Part shown: one piece after another, positions 16,990 to 25,772 of the stretch | How the letters are laid out: each line of letters begins with the position of its first letter | How positions within the stretch are numbered: the first letter of the stretch is position 1 | Assembly (NCBI GenBank): GCA_905197905.1 | Contig: CAJKAP010000009.1 | Coordinates: 1 to 64,000, forward strand | Direction of reading: 5' to 3' | Length of the DNA stretch: 64,000 bases | DNA from: an uncultured Sutterella sp. | GTDB lineage: Bacteria > Pseudomonadota > Gammaproteobacteria > Burkholderiales > Burkholderiaceae_F | Notes under the pieces: model-generated | What the model saw: only the letters and a program-made list of their open reading frames with translations | Database searches by the model: none | Told to the model about the DNA's origin: nothing | Position numbers and translations under genes: made by a program

Positions 16990-18492
16990 TTAATGGTCGC
17001 CTTTCAAGCGATTTTCCCAACGTTCCATCAAGAGCGGGCTCAAAACGCCTAAGACGCAGAGCGCGATCATGATCCAGCAGACTGGCGTTGAGAAGAGAAT
17101 CGTCCAATCCCCATCACTCAAGAGAAGCGAGCGACGAAGGCCATTTTCGCCAATCGGGCCCAAGATAAGCCCCAAGACGATAGCGGCAACGTTCAAGCCA
17201 AATTTACGCACCAAGAAGCCGATAACGCCAAAAATCAGCATGATCACGACCTCAACGATGTTGTTGTGAATGGCGTAGGAACCCACTACACAGAGAATGA
17301 AAATGGAAGGAATCAGGATGGCGTCCGAAATACGTGCAATGTTTGCAAACGCGCGGCAGCCGAGCATCCCAATTGCGAGCATCGCGAACTGCACGAGCAC
17401 AAAGCCAGCAAAGAAGGTGTAGGTCATGCTTGCGTGCGTCGTGAAGAGTTCGGGTCCAGGTTGCAAGCCGTGAATAATAAGACCACCCATTAGCACTGCG
17501 GTCACGCTTTCGCCAGGAATACCCAAGGTGAGGGTTGGAATCAAAGAACCGCCCGTCACAGCGTTATTGGCTGCTTCAGAGCCCGCTACACCTTCAATTG
17601 CGCCATTACCAAAGTCTTCCTTATGTTTAGAGAAGCGACGCGCTTCGTTGTAGCCCATAAAGCAGGCGATCGAAGCACCAGCACCCGGCAAAATCCCGAT
17701 GATATTCCCAATGATCCAAGAGCGAATCATTGTGGGGCTCAAGAACTTAAAGTCAGCCCAAGAGATCCCGAGGCGTTCTTTGAATTTCACTGAGCGGTTA
17801 CGCTTCACAATACGTTCTTCAGCCAAAATCAGCACTTGCGACATCGAGAAGAGACCGATCAGGGCACAGGTCACGTCTACGCCGTTATAAAGCGTACTCT
17901 GACCGAACATGAAGCGCTCCACACCTTCCATCGGGTCCATCCCAATGGTGGAAATCAGGAGCCCTAAAACGCCCGAAATCAAGCCTTTGAGAAGCGACTT
18001 CGAGGAAACGCCAGCAATCACCGTGAGACCGAAAATCGAGAGCCAGAAGTATTCTGGGCTCTTAAATTTGAGCGCAATTTCTGCTAAGACAGGCGAGAGG
18101 AAGTAAAGCGAAATACAGCTTAAAAGCCCACCCACGAAACTTGCGATACACGCCACACTCAATGCTTTGGCGGCTTGCCCTTTGAGGGTGAGCTGATAGC
18201 CTTCAATAGCGGTAGCAGCAGAAGCTGGGGTGCCAGGCGTATGAATCAAAATCGCGGAAATCGAACCCCCGAAAATAGCACCGCAATAAATCCCGCCCAA
18301 AATGATCAAGCCGGTAGCGGGATCCATCCCGAAGGTGACAGGCAGCAGGAGCGCCACACCCATCGCGGCCGAGAGCCCAGGTAAGCAACCAATGGCAACC
18401 CCTAGAGCCGTGGAAGCGATCATGGCGATTAAGTTAATCGGAGTCAGGGCATGAATAAAGCCAGCGCCCATTAAAGATAAGGTTTCTAGCAT
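16990..18492 (-). CDS. tctA: Tripartite tricarboxylate transporter permease, large subunit
   Basis: The large membrane subunit (500 residues, ~11-12 predicted helices) of a TTT-family, ion-coupled carboxylate importer. The N-terminal LGVAIGCLPGLSAAMGVALL and the repeated GILPGAGASIACFMGYNEA with LTLGIPGESVTAVLMGGL are the two family-typical Gly/Pro-rich hairpins that form the substrate site. It lies 12 nt after tctB, so the two are translationally coupled. The C-terminus (MERWENRLKGDH) is intact. Confidence 0.95.
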   Translation of the reverse strand: MLETLSLMGAGFIHALTPINLIAMIASTALGVAIGCLPGLSAAMGVALLLPVTFGMDPATGLIILGGIYCGAIFGGSISAILIHTPGTPASAATAIEGYQLTLKGQAAKALSVACIASFVGGLLSCISLYFLSPVLAEIALKFKSPEYFWLSIFGLTVIAGVSSKSLLKGLISGVLGLLISTIGMDPMEGVERFMFGQSTLYNGVDVTCALIGLFSMSQVLILAEERIVKRNRSVKFKERLGISWADFKFLSPTMIRSWIIGNIIGILPGAGASIACFMGYNEARRFSKHKEDFGNGAIEGVAGSEAANNAVTGGSLIPTLTLGIPGESVTAVLMGGLIIHGLQPGPELFTTHASMTYTFFAGFVLVQFAMLAIGMLGCRAFANIARISDAILIPSIFILCVVGSYAIHNNIVEVVIMLIFGVIGFLVRKFGLNVAAIVLGLILGPIGENGLRRSLLLSDGDWTILFSTPVCWIMIALCVLGVLSPLLMERWENRLKGDH

Positions 18493-18504
18493 GATTCAGC
18501 CCCC

Positions 18505-18954
18505 TTAATCAAAGAGAACGCCGTGTGGGAGCGGCACCTGTAAAAAGAGCGAAAAGACCGCATAGACAAGCGCCACCAAGGCCACAATCGCTAAGAGAAT
18601 GTGGAATTTGGGCACCTTCAAGAAAAGCATCGTCCCAATCAAATAAATGGCGGCAGCGAGGTAGTAGCCCACGGTGTACATCAACACCAAAAAGAGCACA
18701 CAGCCTGCGATGACGCCGAAAAATTGAAGGAATTGGAAATCTTTAAAGATGACAGGGAGGTCGTTTTCGATGGTCTTGGTGCGCATCCATTTCACTGTGG
18801 CTTGCCCCAAATAAAGTGTATTAAGGACAGCTAAAGCGATGATGAGCCCTAGAGGATAGGTCTGCGCTTCAGGAGGAAGCTCAACCGTCATGACATAGAA
18901 GAAAAGCGCAATGGCATAGATCGCGCCTACTACAGCAAAGTCTGATTTTTTCAC
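18505..18954 (-). CDS. tctB: Tripartite tricarboxylate transporter small membrane subunit
   Basis: A 149-residue four-helix membrane protein of the TctB family, partner of TctA. Hydrophobic segments lie at about residues 7-25, 36-55, 80-103 and 108-140. It is the first gene of the tctBA pair on the minus strand and diverges from uppS across 335 nt. Confidence 0.9.
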   Translation of the reverse strand: MKKSDFAVVGAIYAIALFFYVMTVELPPEAQTYPLGLIIALAVLNTLYLGQATVKWMRTKTIENDLPVIFKDFQFLQFFGVIAGCVLFLVLMYTVGYYLAAAIYLIGTMLFLKVPKFHILLAIVALVALVYAVFSLFLQVPLPHGVLFD

Positions 18955-19200
18955 GATAGTTCGGTCTAAGGAAGGTCAAAGACGCTTACATTGTGAAGGC
19001 GAAGCGCTGGAACGTCAAGTGTGAAAACCCGAATAAAGATCTGGTTTTTTTGCGCTAGCTCTTGTTAGCACTGAAAAAAGGACTTGACCACAGAGGCAAA
19101 AATTGGTAAGGGAGAGCACGTGAGGAGGCTTTCCGTGGAGCTCCAGAGGAAGGCGGTCAGCTTCAAATTTCTTTAGCCGAAAGAACTAGAAACGCCTTTT
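18955..19200. other. Intergenic region between tctB and the uppS promoter
   Basis: No credible gene. It must hold the tctB promoter on the minus strand, but I see no convincing -35/-10 pair. A purine-rich stretch runs from about 19100 to 19150. Confidence 0.4.
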
Positions 19201-19229
19201 TTGTGCGAGAGTTGCCTCTTACCTATAAA
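19201..19229 (+). promoter_or_regulatory. uppS promoter
   Basis: TTGTGC at 19201-19206 and TATAAA at 19224-19229 are 17 bp apart. The predicted transcript starts near 19236, which argues for the ATG at 19290 as the uppS start and against the upstream GTG at 19203. Confidence 0.65.
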
Positions 19230-19289
19230 ATAACTTTCACCTCAGAGGCTTTGTCCTCTCATTTTTTTCTCTTTTTTCCTCTGCGTACG

Positions 19290-19994
19290 ATGACAATCTC
19301 GCCACTTCCTCATCACGTCGCCATCATTATGGACGGCAATGGCCGTTGGGCTAAAGCTCGCCTTCTGCCTCGTGCAGCGGGGCATCGTCGTGGCGTGAGC
19401 GCTCTGGAATGTATCACCGAGAGTGCTGCAAGAGCAGGGGTGAAGGTACTTACCGTTTTTGCGTTTTCCTCTGAAAACTGGGCTCGCCCCAAGGCGGAAG
19501 TCACGATGCTCATGAAGCTTTTTGCGAGTTCGCTTAAAGACTGGGCACAGCCCTTGAAAGAGGCTGGCGTGGCGCTTCGTGTCGTGGGGGACAAAACCGC
19601 GTTTTCCGACGAATTAAACGAAGTGATTGCTGAGACGGAGCGCGAAACCGCAGGTGGCACCCGCATGACGCTTAACGTGGCCGCGAACTACGGGGGTCGT
19701 TGGGACATGATTCAGGCCACAAAAGCCGTGCTTGCCAAAGGGAAAGAGCTAACCCCTGAAGCGATTGAGGCAGAACTCACAGTGCCCGCCGTGGATTTGA
19801 TGGTTCGCACTGGGGGCGAGTACCGTATCTCGAACTTCCTATTGTGGCAAAGCGCCTATGCGGAGATTTTTATTTCCGACGTGCTCTGGCCAGAATTTAA
19901 CGAAGCGAATTTCTTACAGGCGCTCACCTGGTACTCCCAGCGCGAACGCCGTTTTGGGCGCACGAGTGAGCAGCTCGAGCAAACGGGAAACTGA
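19290..19994 (+). CDS. uppS: Di-trans,poly-cis-undecaprenyl diphosphate synthase
   Basis: Condenses eight isopentenyl diphosphates onto farnesyl diphosphate to make the C55 carrier lipid for peptidoglycan and O-antigen. From the ATG at 19290 the protein is 234 residues and shows HVAIIMDGNGRWAKAR (about 8-23, catalytic Asp), VFAFSSENWARP, and RTGGEYRISNFLLWQSAYAE (the usual motif reads RTSGE-RISNFLLWQ, so one Ser is Gly here). No clear Shine-Dalgarno precedes the ATG. A terminator follows, and cdsA has its own upstream region. Confidence 0.95.
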   Translation: MTISPLPHHVAIIMDGNGRWAKARLLPRAAGHRRGVSALECITESAARAGVKVLTVFAFSSENWARPKAEVTMLMKLFASSLKDWAQPLKEAGVALRVVGDKTAFSDELNEVIAETERETAGGTRMTLNVAANYGGRWDMIQATKAVLAKGKELTPEAIEAELTVPAVDLMVRTGGEYRISNFLLWQSAYAEIFISDVLWPEFNEANFLQALTWYSQRERRFGRTSEQLEQTGN

Positions 19995-20003
19995 TTTTTC
20001 TAT

Positions 20004-20033
20004 AGAAGGTGTCTAAATTTAGGCACCTTTTTT
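20004..20033 (+). terminator. uppS terminator
   Basis: AAGGTG / CACCTT with an inner CTAAA/TTTAG helix is followed by six T. Confidence 0.85.
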
Positions 20034-20274
20034 CTTGACGAAAACCTCTCTCAAAGCGCCTCTACACAAGGGTTTTTACGCAAAAAACTCCTCTTTGGCG
20101 CGGAAAAGCTTTTCTATCTCTTCTCCTTTTCGCTAGAATAAAGGTGCACAAAAGTGTGAATCGCTTTTGTGAATGACGAGAAAGGACCCGCTTTTTGGGA
20201 GGTGTCTTTCCCGCCGACCCCATTTTTAGACAATCCTGGGACGCAAAATCCCATAGGACAGAGGATTCAGATTT

Positions 20275-21120
20275 ATGTTGCTCACGCGTGTGATTACGGC
20301 AGCCGTGCTGTTGGTCGTTTTGATGGTGTCCATTTGGATGGGACCATTAGCCTTCGGCGGTGTGATGGCGATTGCCTTTGGTGCGGCACTTTATGAATGG
20401 TTGCGTATCGGTGGCTTGGGCGCTCGTCCAGCTCTGCTCGTTTCCGTGGTGGAAATGGCTGCGCAATTCTCCATTTACTGGGCCGGTGGCTTAGAGCGGA
20501 TGAACTGGTTCCTCCTTGTGATGAACGGCTTAGTGATGATCGCTTGGTTCATCATCTTTATTGCAGAACTCATGCATCGCACCACGGGCTTTAATGTTTC
20601 GCAACGTCAGTGCCTTTGGGCTGCGGTGTGCTTTGTGCCCGCCACTTACCTCTCCATGCTTTACCTCTACCAGATTGGCGACTGGGTCTTAGTGCTCTCC
20701 GTCTTCTTGATCGTGTGGGGTGCGGATATTTCCGCTTACTTCTGCGGTCGCGCTTGGGGTCGTCATCCGATGGCACCTGCGATTTCTCCAAAGAAGACCA
20801 TGGAAGGCGCAGTGGGCGCTTATGTGATCGTGGTGATTTTCTTCCTCTTGACCTACGTCTTCTGCGATCAGCCTAACGTCTTTACGAATTATGTGTTTGA
20901 CCACTTAGGTCTTGGTGTCGGTATCCTGCTTCTCTTGTGGTTGGTGGCCTTGTCGATTTCGGGCGACCTTTGGGAATCGATGTTAAAGCGCTTGGTGGGC
21001 ATTAAGGATTCCTCCAACTTGCTCCCTGGTCACGGTGGTTTCTTTGACCGCTTGGACGCCTCGCTCCCCGTGTTGCCAACGGCGACCTTTATCGTGCTCT
21101 GGATTAACATGATTCACTAA
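20275..21120 (+). CDS. cdsA: Phosphatidate cytidylyltransferase (CDP-diacylglycerol synthase)
   Basis: Makes CDP-diacylglycerol from CTP and phosphatidic acid for all phospholipids. The 281-residue membrane protein has about eight helices and the family signature near the C-terminus (about 236-262) split as SGDLWESMLKRLVGIKD and LLPGHGGFFDRLD. It is preceded by 280 nt holding a TAGAAT -10 candidate (20134-20139) and a hairpin CACAAAAG/CTTTTGTG (20147-20171), and by AGAGGAT as ribosome binding site. In related genomes dxr follows directly; here three other genes come in between. Confidence 0.95.
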   Translation: MLLTRVITAAVLLVVLMVSIWMGPLAFGGVMAIAFGAALYEWLRIGGLGARPALLVSVVEMAAQFSIYWAGGLERMNWFLLVMNGLVMIAWFIIFIAELMHRTTGFNVSQRQCLWAAVCFVPATYLSMLYLYQIGDWVLVLSVFLIVWGADISAYFCGRAWGRHPMAPAISPKKTMEGAVGAYVIVVIFFLLTYVFCDQPNVFTNYVFDHLGLGVGILLLLWLVALSISGDLWESMLKRLVGIKDSSNLLPGHGGFFDRLDASLPVLPTATFIVLWINMIH

Positions 21121-21144
21121 AAGCACGTTTGGCTCAAGTACAAT

Positions 21145-21185
21145 AAAAGGACTGTCTCGTTTTGTAGATGGTCCTTTCTTTTTAG
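21145..21185 (+). terminator. cdsA terminator
   Basis: AAAGGAC / GTCCTTT with an 18-nt loop, followed by CTTTTT. Confidence 0.7.
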
Positions 21186-21203
21186 CTTTTTTTGGAGTAC
21201 GGC

Positions 21204-21863
21204 ATGGCCGCAGAAGCCACTTCTCAGTCTGAAGGCGCAACCGCTTTAGTGCCCGCCTTGGCACCAGGGGAAATCCATCGCGAAGAAATCGTGGTAAAGC
21301 ATTCTCGCTTTATCGTGACGCTTGCGCGTGCCTCGGACCCAGAAAGTGCTAAGGCTTTTATTGCGCGTATTCGAGAAGAGCACCGCACAGCAACGCACAA
21401 CTGTTGGGCTTATGTTGCGGGACCCGCGGGCGACAGTGCTTTTGTGGGGTCAAGTGACGATGGGGAGCCACAGGGGACCGCTGGTCGCCCGATGTTAACG
21501 ACATTGCTCTACAGTGGGGTGGGTGAAATCGTCGCGGTTGTCACGCGCTACTTTGGTGGCACGCTTCTTGGTACAGGTGGGCTCGTGCGCGCCTATCAAG
21601 GGGCGGTGAAAGCAGGGCTAGAAACCCTTCCCACGAAACCCGTGGAAACTGGTGTGCGCGTTTTGGTGAGCGTGGGACCAGAATGGATTAGCGCGGTAGA
21701 GCATCAAGTGCACGTAGCAGGTGGTCGCGTGGTGAGTACTGACTTTCGTTATGACGCCTCTTTTGAATTGAGTATTCCAGAAGAAAACGTTGAAGCCTTT
21801 GAGACGAAGTTGACGGACCTCACCTCGGGCGAGGCACTCGTTGAGCGGCTCGATGAAGAATGA
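21204..21863 (+). CDS. YigZ / IMPACT-family protein
   Basis: A 219-residue member of the UPF0029/IMPACT family. The N-terminal Impact domain is recognisable by SRFIVTLARASDPESAKAFI and the signature SDDGEPQGTAGRPMLTTL, with RYFGGTLLGTGGLVRAY after it; a smaller ferredoxin-like domain follows (about 145-215). IMPACT proteins are linked to translational control in eukaryotes, but the bacterial function is unknown. The ATG at 21204, 6 nt after GGAG, is preferred over a TTG at 21192. It stands between cdsA and dxr with flanking terminators. Confidence 0.88.
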   Translation: MAAEATSQSEGATALVPALAPGEIHREEIVVKHSRFIVTLARASDPESAKAFIARIREEHRTATHNCWAYVAGPAGDSAFVGSSDDGEPQGTAGRPMLTTLLYSGVGEIVAVVTRYFGGTLLGTGGLVRAYQGAVKAGLETLPTKPVETGVRVLVSVGPEWISAVEHQVHVAGGRVVSTDFRYDASFELSIPEENVEAFETKLTDLTSGEALVERLDEE

Positions 21864-22055
21864 GATCGGACTTGAGATCGCGTCTCATTAACAATTCTTC
21901 ACATTCTCCACTTCTTAAAAATCGAGTTTTCTCGTCTTTGCAATTTCCCGATAAATGATTTTTAGAGAAAGGCGATAAACTTCCTCTCAACGATCTAGAG
22001 AGGAAGAAAGTGCTTGATTTTCTTACCTTTTTTCGTCTCTTTCTTTTTTTCAGTC

Positions 22056-22095
22056 TTCTCTCTGCGGAACGCTTTTTCTGCAGAGAGCTTTTTTC
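22056..22095 (+). terminator. Terminator upstream of the MBL-fold lipoprotein gene
   Basis: CTCTCTGC / GCAGAGAG, a perfect 8-bp stem with a 14-nt loop, followed by CTTTTTTC. It probably ends the yigZ-like transcript, about 190 nt after its stop. Confidence 0.8.
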
Positions 22096-22146
22096 AGCCT
22101 ACAAAAACGCTTTTCTTTTGCAAGGCGAAAACTGGAGTTAGACAAC

Positions 22147-23091
22147 ATGAATACCGCTTTTAAATTGCTCATTGCAGCAACTTTTGCCACGACACTTGTA
22201 GGATGCGCCAATATGCCTGATACCGTGAAAGACGCCAACGCAGCCGCCGTTTCTGAAGACCACTTCGCCACGACCGATATCGTCGGGAAAGACGTGACGT
22301 ACCACGTGGTGAATCCTGATCCCATTTTCAATGCTCGCCCTGTGTTGATTACGAAAAACGGAAAGGGCTTCTTGGTGGATACGCAATTCTCCAAGGCCGA
22401 TGGGGATAACTTGGTCGCCTTGGCTCGTGCTAAAGGGATCGACATCACCACGATCTACATTTCCTTTAGCGACCCAGACTTCTACTTTGGGCTTGATCAG
22501 GTGGTGAAGGCCTTCCCGAAGGCAAAAGTGTTGGCCACGCCTGCCACCATTGCCCGTATTCAGGCGAGCTACCCCACGAAACTTGAAGTGTGGAAGGATA
22601 CGTTGAAAGAAAATACACCAGACCGCGTGGTGCTCCCGGAAGCGCTTCAAGGCAACACCATCAACTTTGAAGGTGATGTTTTTGAAGTGGTGGGGTCCGA
22701 TGCAAAGCGCCCGACGCTCTTTAACGCGAAAGACAAGGTGCTCTTAGGTGGCCCATTGGTGAATGGTCCAGAACATCTCTTTATGGCCGACGCGAAGACG
22801 CTTCCCAATATGCAAAAGTGGGTTGACGCCTTGGAAGAATTGAAGACTTTCCACCCTGTCTTTGTGCTCCCTGCACACAGCGCTGAGGTGAAGGACTTTG
22901 ATCCGAGCAATATCCAGCGCAATATCGACTACATCCGTGCGTTTATGGATGTCGCCAAGCACGCCAAAACGAGCGAAGAAATCATGAAGGCGATGCGCGC
23001 CAAGTTCCCGAATTTGGCTGATGGATCGCTCGAGATGAGTGCTCAGGTGGTGTCTGGCGAAATGGATTGGGAACCGTTTGATTTGCCGTAA
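22147..23091 (+). CDS. MBL-fold lipoprotein with degenerate metal-binding motif
   Basis: A 314-residue lipoprotein: signal sequence MNTAFKLLIAATFATTLVGC with lipobox LVGC and lipidated Cys20. The mature part resembles a metallo-beta-lactamase fold: a strand ending GFLVDTQFSKADGDNLVAL, then the position of the usual HxHxDH motif, which here reads SFSDPDFYFG (about 106-115). By alignment the metal His residues are Phe, Asp and Phe, with only the Asp kept. Late His in VLPAHSAEV (about 240) could be the remaining ligand. It is therefore either a non-hydrolytic MBL relative or one of the MBL subgroups with an altered motif. It is a single-gene unit between terminators at 22056 and 23113. Confidence 0.75.
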   Translation: MNTAFKLLIAATFATTLVGCANMPDTVKDANAAAVSEDHFATTDIVGKDVTYHVVNPDPIFNARPVLITKNGKGFLVDTQFSKADGDNLVALARAKGIDITTIYISFSDPDFYFGLDQVVKAFPKAKVLATPATIARIQASYPTKLEVWKDTLKENTPDRVVLPEALQGNTINFEGDVFEVVGSDAKRPTLFNAKDKVLLGGPLVNGPEHLFMADAKTLPNMQKWVDALEELKTFHPVFVLPAHSAEVKDFDPSNIQRNIDYIRAFMDVAKHAKTSEEIMKAMRAKFPNLADGSLEMSAQVVSGEMDWEPFDLP

Positions 23092-23112
23092 TCCTCTCAA
23101 ATCGACATAGCA

Positions 23113-23151
23113 AGAGGTGCTGATGCTCTAAGGAGCGTCGGCACCTTTTTT
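23113..23151 (+). terminator. Terminator of the MBL-fold lipoprotein gene
   Basis: AGGTGC pairs with GCACCT, extended by an interrupted inner helix, and is followed by six T. Confidence 0.8.
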
Positions 23152-23284
23152 AGCTTTAAAAAACGGTGAAAGAGTATGTCTCTTGCCTATTTTTAAGGCA
23201 AAGTTCACAGAAAGTGATTAGGATCATGTGCTTCAAAATCGATTAGTTTGTTTTAGTGAAATTTTTGAGGCAGGAGCATCGTCT

Positions 23285-24424
23285 GTGCGATTTGCGATTT
23301 TCTACTCAGTGATAGTGCTTGTGGTGATTTGGCGCTATCTCATTCCTCTCAAAATTGGCCGTGGGGCAAAGATTTTTGCGGGACTCTTAATGTGGGTACC
23401 GCTTCTGATGCAATTCTGGTTGCTCTCTAAGGGCGGGCTCGCTAGCCCGGAAGTTCCCCGTTGGGCGTTGATTACCTTTAATGTCCTCTCGCTTACCCTC
23501 GTCTTTGTGGCGATTCTCGTTATTGTGCGAGAAGTCTTTATTTTCGTGAGTGTGCTTGCTGGGCGTAGCGGAGAGCGTGCTCACCAGGTGATTCAAAAAG
23601 ATAAGCGCGTGGCGCTTGGGATGCTCGCTGTCTCGGGCGGTTTGGCAAGCTTTGGCGTGAGCCAAGGGATTTCAGTGGCGCGTGTGGTAAAGCGCGATAT
23701 GCCCATTACCAATTTGCCTGACGCACTTGAAGGGCTCACCATTGTGCAGCTCTCAGATTTGCACGCTTCGGCGCTTCTTCGTGAACCGCATATGATGGCG
23801 GTGATGGAGCGCGTTAACGCCTTGAACCCTGATCTTATTTTGATCACTGGGGACGTGGCCGACGGGTTTGTCACGCGTCGCGAGAAGGACGTCGCTCCCT
23901 TGGCGCAATTGAAAGCTAAGTTGGGGGTCTTTGTCTGTGAAGGGAATCATGAGCACTATGTGGACTATGACCACTGGGTGCAAGAATTCCCACGTATGGG
24001 CTGGCACTTCTTGCGTAATACCTCGGAAACGATCACGTATAACGGCGCTCAGTTGACGATTGGTGGCGTTACCGACCCGATGGCCAAGCGCTTTGGTCGC
24101 GAAATGCCTGATGCGAAGAAAGCCTTTGAAAATGCTCCCGAAGTGGGTCCGCGCATTTTGATGGCGCATCAGCCCAAGCCCACACCAGAGTACCGTAAAG
24201 AAGCGCGCTTTGATGTCGTGCTCTCGGGGCACACTCATGGCGGACAAATTCGCGGGATGGATCGTGGCGTTGCCTTCTTAAATGGGGGCTTTGTTTACGG
24301 GTGGTATCCGCTCGAAGGGGGCTCGAAACTCTATGTCCATTCGGGCACCGGGCTCTGGAACGGGTTTGCGATTCGTTTGGGTGTGCCAAGCGAAATTGTG
24401 CTCTTTACGTTGAAGAAGGCTTAA
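23285..24424 (+). CDS. Membrane-anchored metallophosphoesterase (YkuE/YaeI-like)
   Basis: A calcineurin-like phosphoesterase with an N-terminal membrane region; YkuE/YaeI relatives hydrolyse lipid-linked or nucleotide phosphates, substrate here unknown. The GTG at 23285 is 8 nt after AGGAG and yields 379 residues; a GTG at 23228 would add 19 residues without a clear gain. There are three N-terminal hydrophobic segments (about 3-20, 29-47, 60-85) and a fourth near 112-130. The catalytic domain shows QLSDLHAS, LITGDVADG, GNHEHYVDYDHW, MAHQPKP and SGHTHGGQIRG, i.e. all the metal ligands. It precedes dxr by 148 nt with a terminator between. Confidence 0.88.
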   Translation: MRFAIFYSVIVLVVIWRYLIPLKIGRGAKIFAGLLMWVPLLMQFWLLSKGGLASPEVPRWALITFNVLSLTLVFVAILVIVREVFIFVSVLAGRSGERAHQVIQKDKRVALGMLAVSGGLASFGVSQGISVARVVKRDMPITNLPDALEGLTIVQLSDLHASALLREPHMMAVMERVNALNPDLILITGDVADGFVTRREKDVAPLAQLKAKLGVFVCEGNHEHYVDYDHWVQEFPRMGWHFLRNTSETITYNGAQLTIGGVTDPMAKRFGREMPDAKKAFENAPEVGPRILMAHQPKPTPEYRKEARFDVVLSGHTHGGQIRGMDRGVAFLNGGFVYGWYPLEGGSKLYVHSGTGLWNGFAIRLGVPSEIVLFTLKKA

Positions 24425-24441
24425 ATCTCTTTACGAAAGAA

Positions 24442-24480
24442 ATAGGAGGTCGTGGTAAATGCGATCTCCTTTTCTTTTCT
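24442..24480 (+). terminator. Terminator of the metallophosphoesterase gene
   Basis: AGGAGGTCG / CGATCTCCT (one wobble) is followed by TTTCTTTTCT. Confidence 0.8.
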
Positions 24481-24572
24481 GAGATGGACTAGAATTAAAG
24501 GACTTTTCTTTCACTTGAGAGCGTGTGTGCTAAGCACCGACTCTCAAATTTATTCATGAAGCTGAATTTCTT

Positions 24573-25751
24573 ATGACTCAACCCATTACGCTCTTAGGGG
24601 CCACAGGCAGTATTGGTCGCTCCACGCTCGACGTGGTCGAACACTACAGTGACCGTTTCCATATTCACGCCATTGCGGGAGGCAATCGTGTGGATGAACT
24701 CGTTGAGGTTGCCGCGCGCGTTCACCCCAAGCACGTGGTGATTGCGAACCCTGCGCTCGAAGGCGAATTGCGTGAAAAGCTCTCCGCCGCGGGTTTGGCG
24801 AGCGTTAATGTGGGGGCAGGCGAAGCCGCTGTGGCAGCGCTTGCTTCCGACCCAGAAACGGAAGTTGTGGTTCAAGCGATTGTGGGGGCAGCTGGAGTTG
24901 CACCAACTTTTGCCGCAGCCAAGGCAGGGAAGCGCTTACTTCTTGCCAACAAAGAAAGCGTGGTCTGTGGTGGCGCGCTTTTGATGCGCACGATTAAAGA
25001 GCATGGGGCAGAACTTTTGCCAGTCGACAGTGAACATAACGCCATTTTCCAGTGCTTGGTGGGCGCCACGCCCAAGGCTCGCGCTGAAGCGCGTTTGCTT
25101 TTGACTGCCTCGGGCGGTCCCTTCCGTGGTCGTAAAGATTTAAGTGGCATTACGCCTGCACAAGCTGTGGCGCACCCCCGTTGGAAGATGGGACGCAAGA
25201 TTAGTGTTGATTCGGCCACTCTCATGAATAAGGGCTTAGAAGTCATTGAAGCGCGTTGGCTTTTTGACTTTACGCCAGACCGTATTGATGTCGTTGTGCA
25301 TCCCGAAAGCATTATTCACTCCGCGGTGGAATATGCCGACGGCGCAGTGATTGCCCAGTTGGGAACCGCTGATATGCGTGAACCGATTGCGTATTCTCTT
25401 GGCTGGCCAGAACGTATGGATGGGCACGTGAAGCGCTTGAAGCTCGCGGAAATTGGAAAACTCACCTTTGAAGAGCCTGATCTTGAAACCTTCCCGCTTC
25501 TTTCTCGCGCTTATAGCGTGCTGCGAGCAGGGGATGCGTCTTCTATTGTGCTTAACGCTGCCAACGAAATTGCCGTGGGCGCTTTCTTGGATCAGGGTCT
25601 TCCCTTTACGAGCATCGTGAAAGTGGTGGACTGGGCACTTGAACATATTCAGGCACCGCTGCCCAAGAGTGTGGACGATATCATCGCGCTTGACCGTGAA
25701 GTTCGCGTGCGAGTGGCAGACTATGTGGCCTCGTTGCCGCAAGAAGCCTAA
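24573..25751 (+). CDS. dxr: 1-deoxy-D-xylulose 5-phosphate reductoisomerase
   Basis: Second step of the MEP isoprenoid pathway: NADPH-dependent conversion of DXP to MEP. The 392-residue protein has the N-terminal nucleotide-binding LLGATGSIGRSTLDV (about 7-21), ANKESVVCGG (about 127-136), the metal-binding PVDSEHNAIFQCL (about 150-162), SGGPFRG and PRWKMGRKISVDSATLMNKG. rseP follows after 21 nt, and the two are probably co-transcribed. Confidence 0.97.
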   Translation: MTQPITLLGATGSIGRSTLDVVEHYSDRFHIHAIAGGNRVDELVEVAARVHPKHVVIANPALEGELREKLSAAGLASVNVGAGEAAVAALASDPETEVVVQAIVGAAGVAPTFAAAKAGKRLLLANKESVVCGGALLMRTIKEHGAELLPVDSEHNAIFQCLVGATPKARAEARLLLTASGGPFRGRKDLSGITPAQAVAHPRWKMGRKISVDSATLMNKGLEVIEARWLFDFTPDRIDVVVHPESIIHSAVEYADGAVIAQLGTADMREPIAYSLGWPERMDGHVKRLKLAEIGKLTFEEPDLETFPLLSRAYSVLRAGDASSIVLNAANEIAVGAFLDQGLPFTSIVKVVDWALEHIQAPLPKSVDDIIALDREVRVRVADYVASLPQEA

Positions 25752-25772
25752 GACGCATACACGGGAGAAAGC

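Noticed and set aside
19203..19289. Upstream GTG start for uppS
   Set aside because: It overlaps the predicted promoter, and the added residues are unlike any UppS N-terminus.
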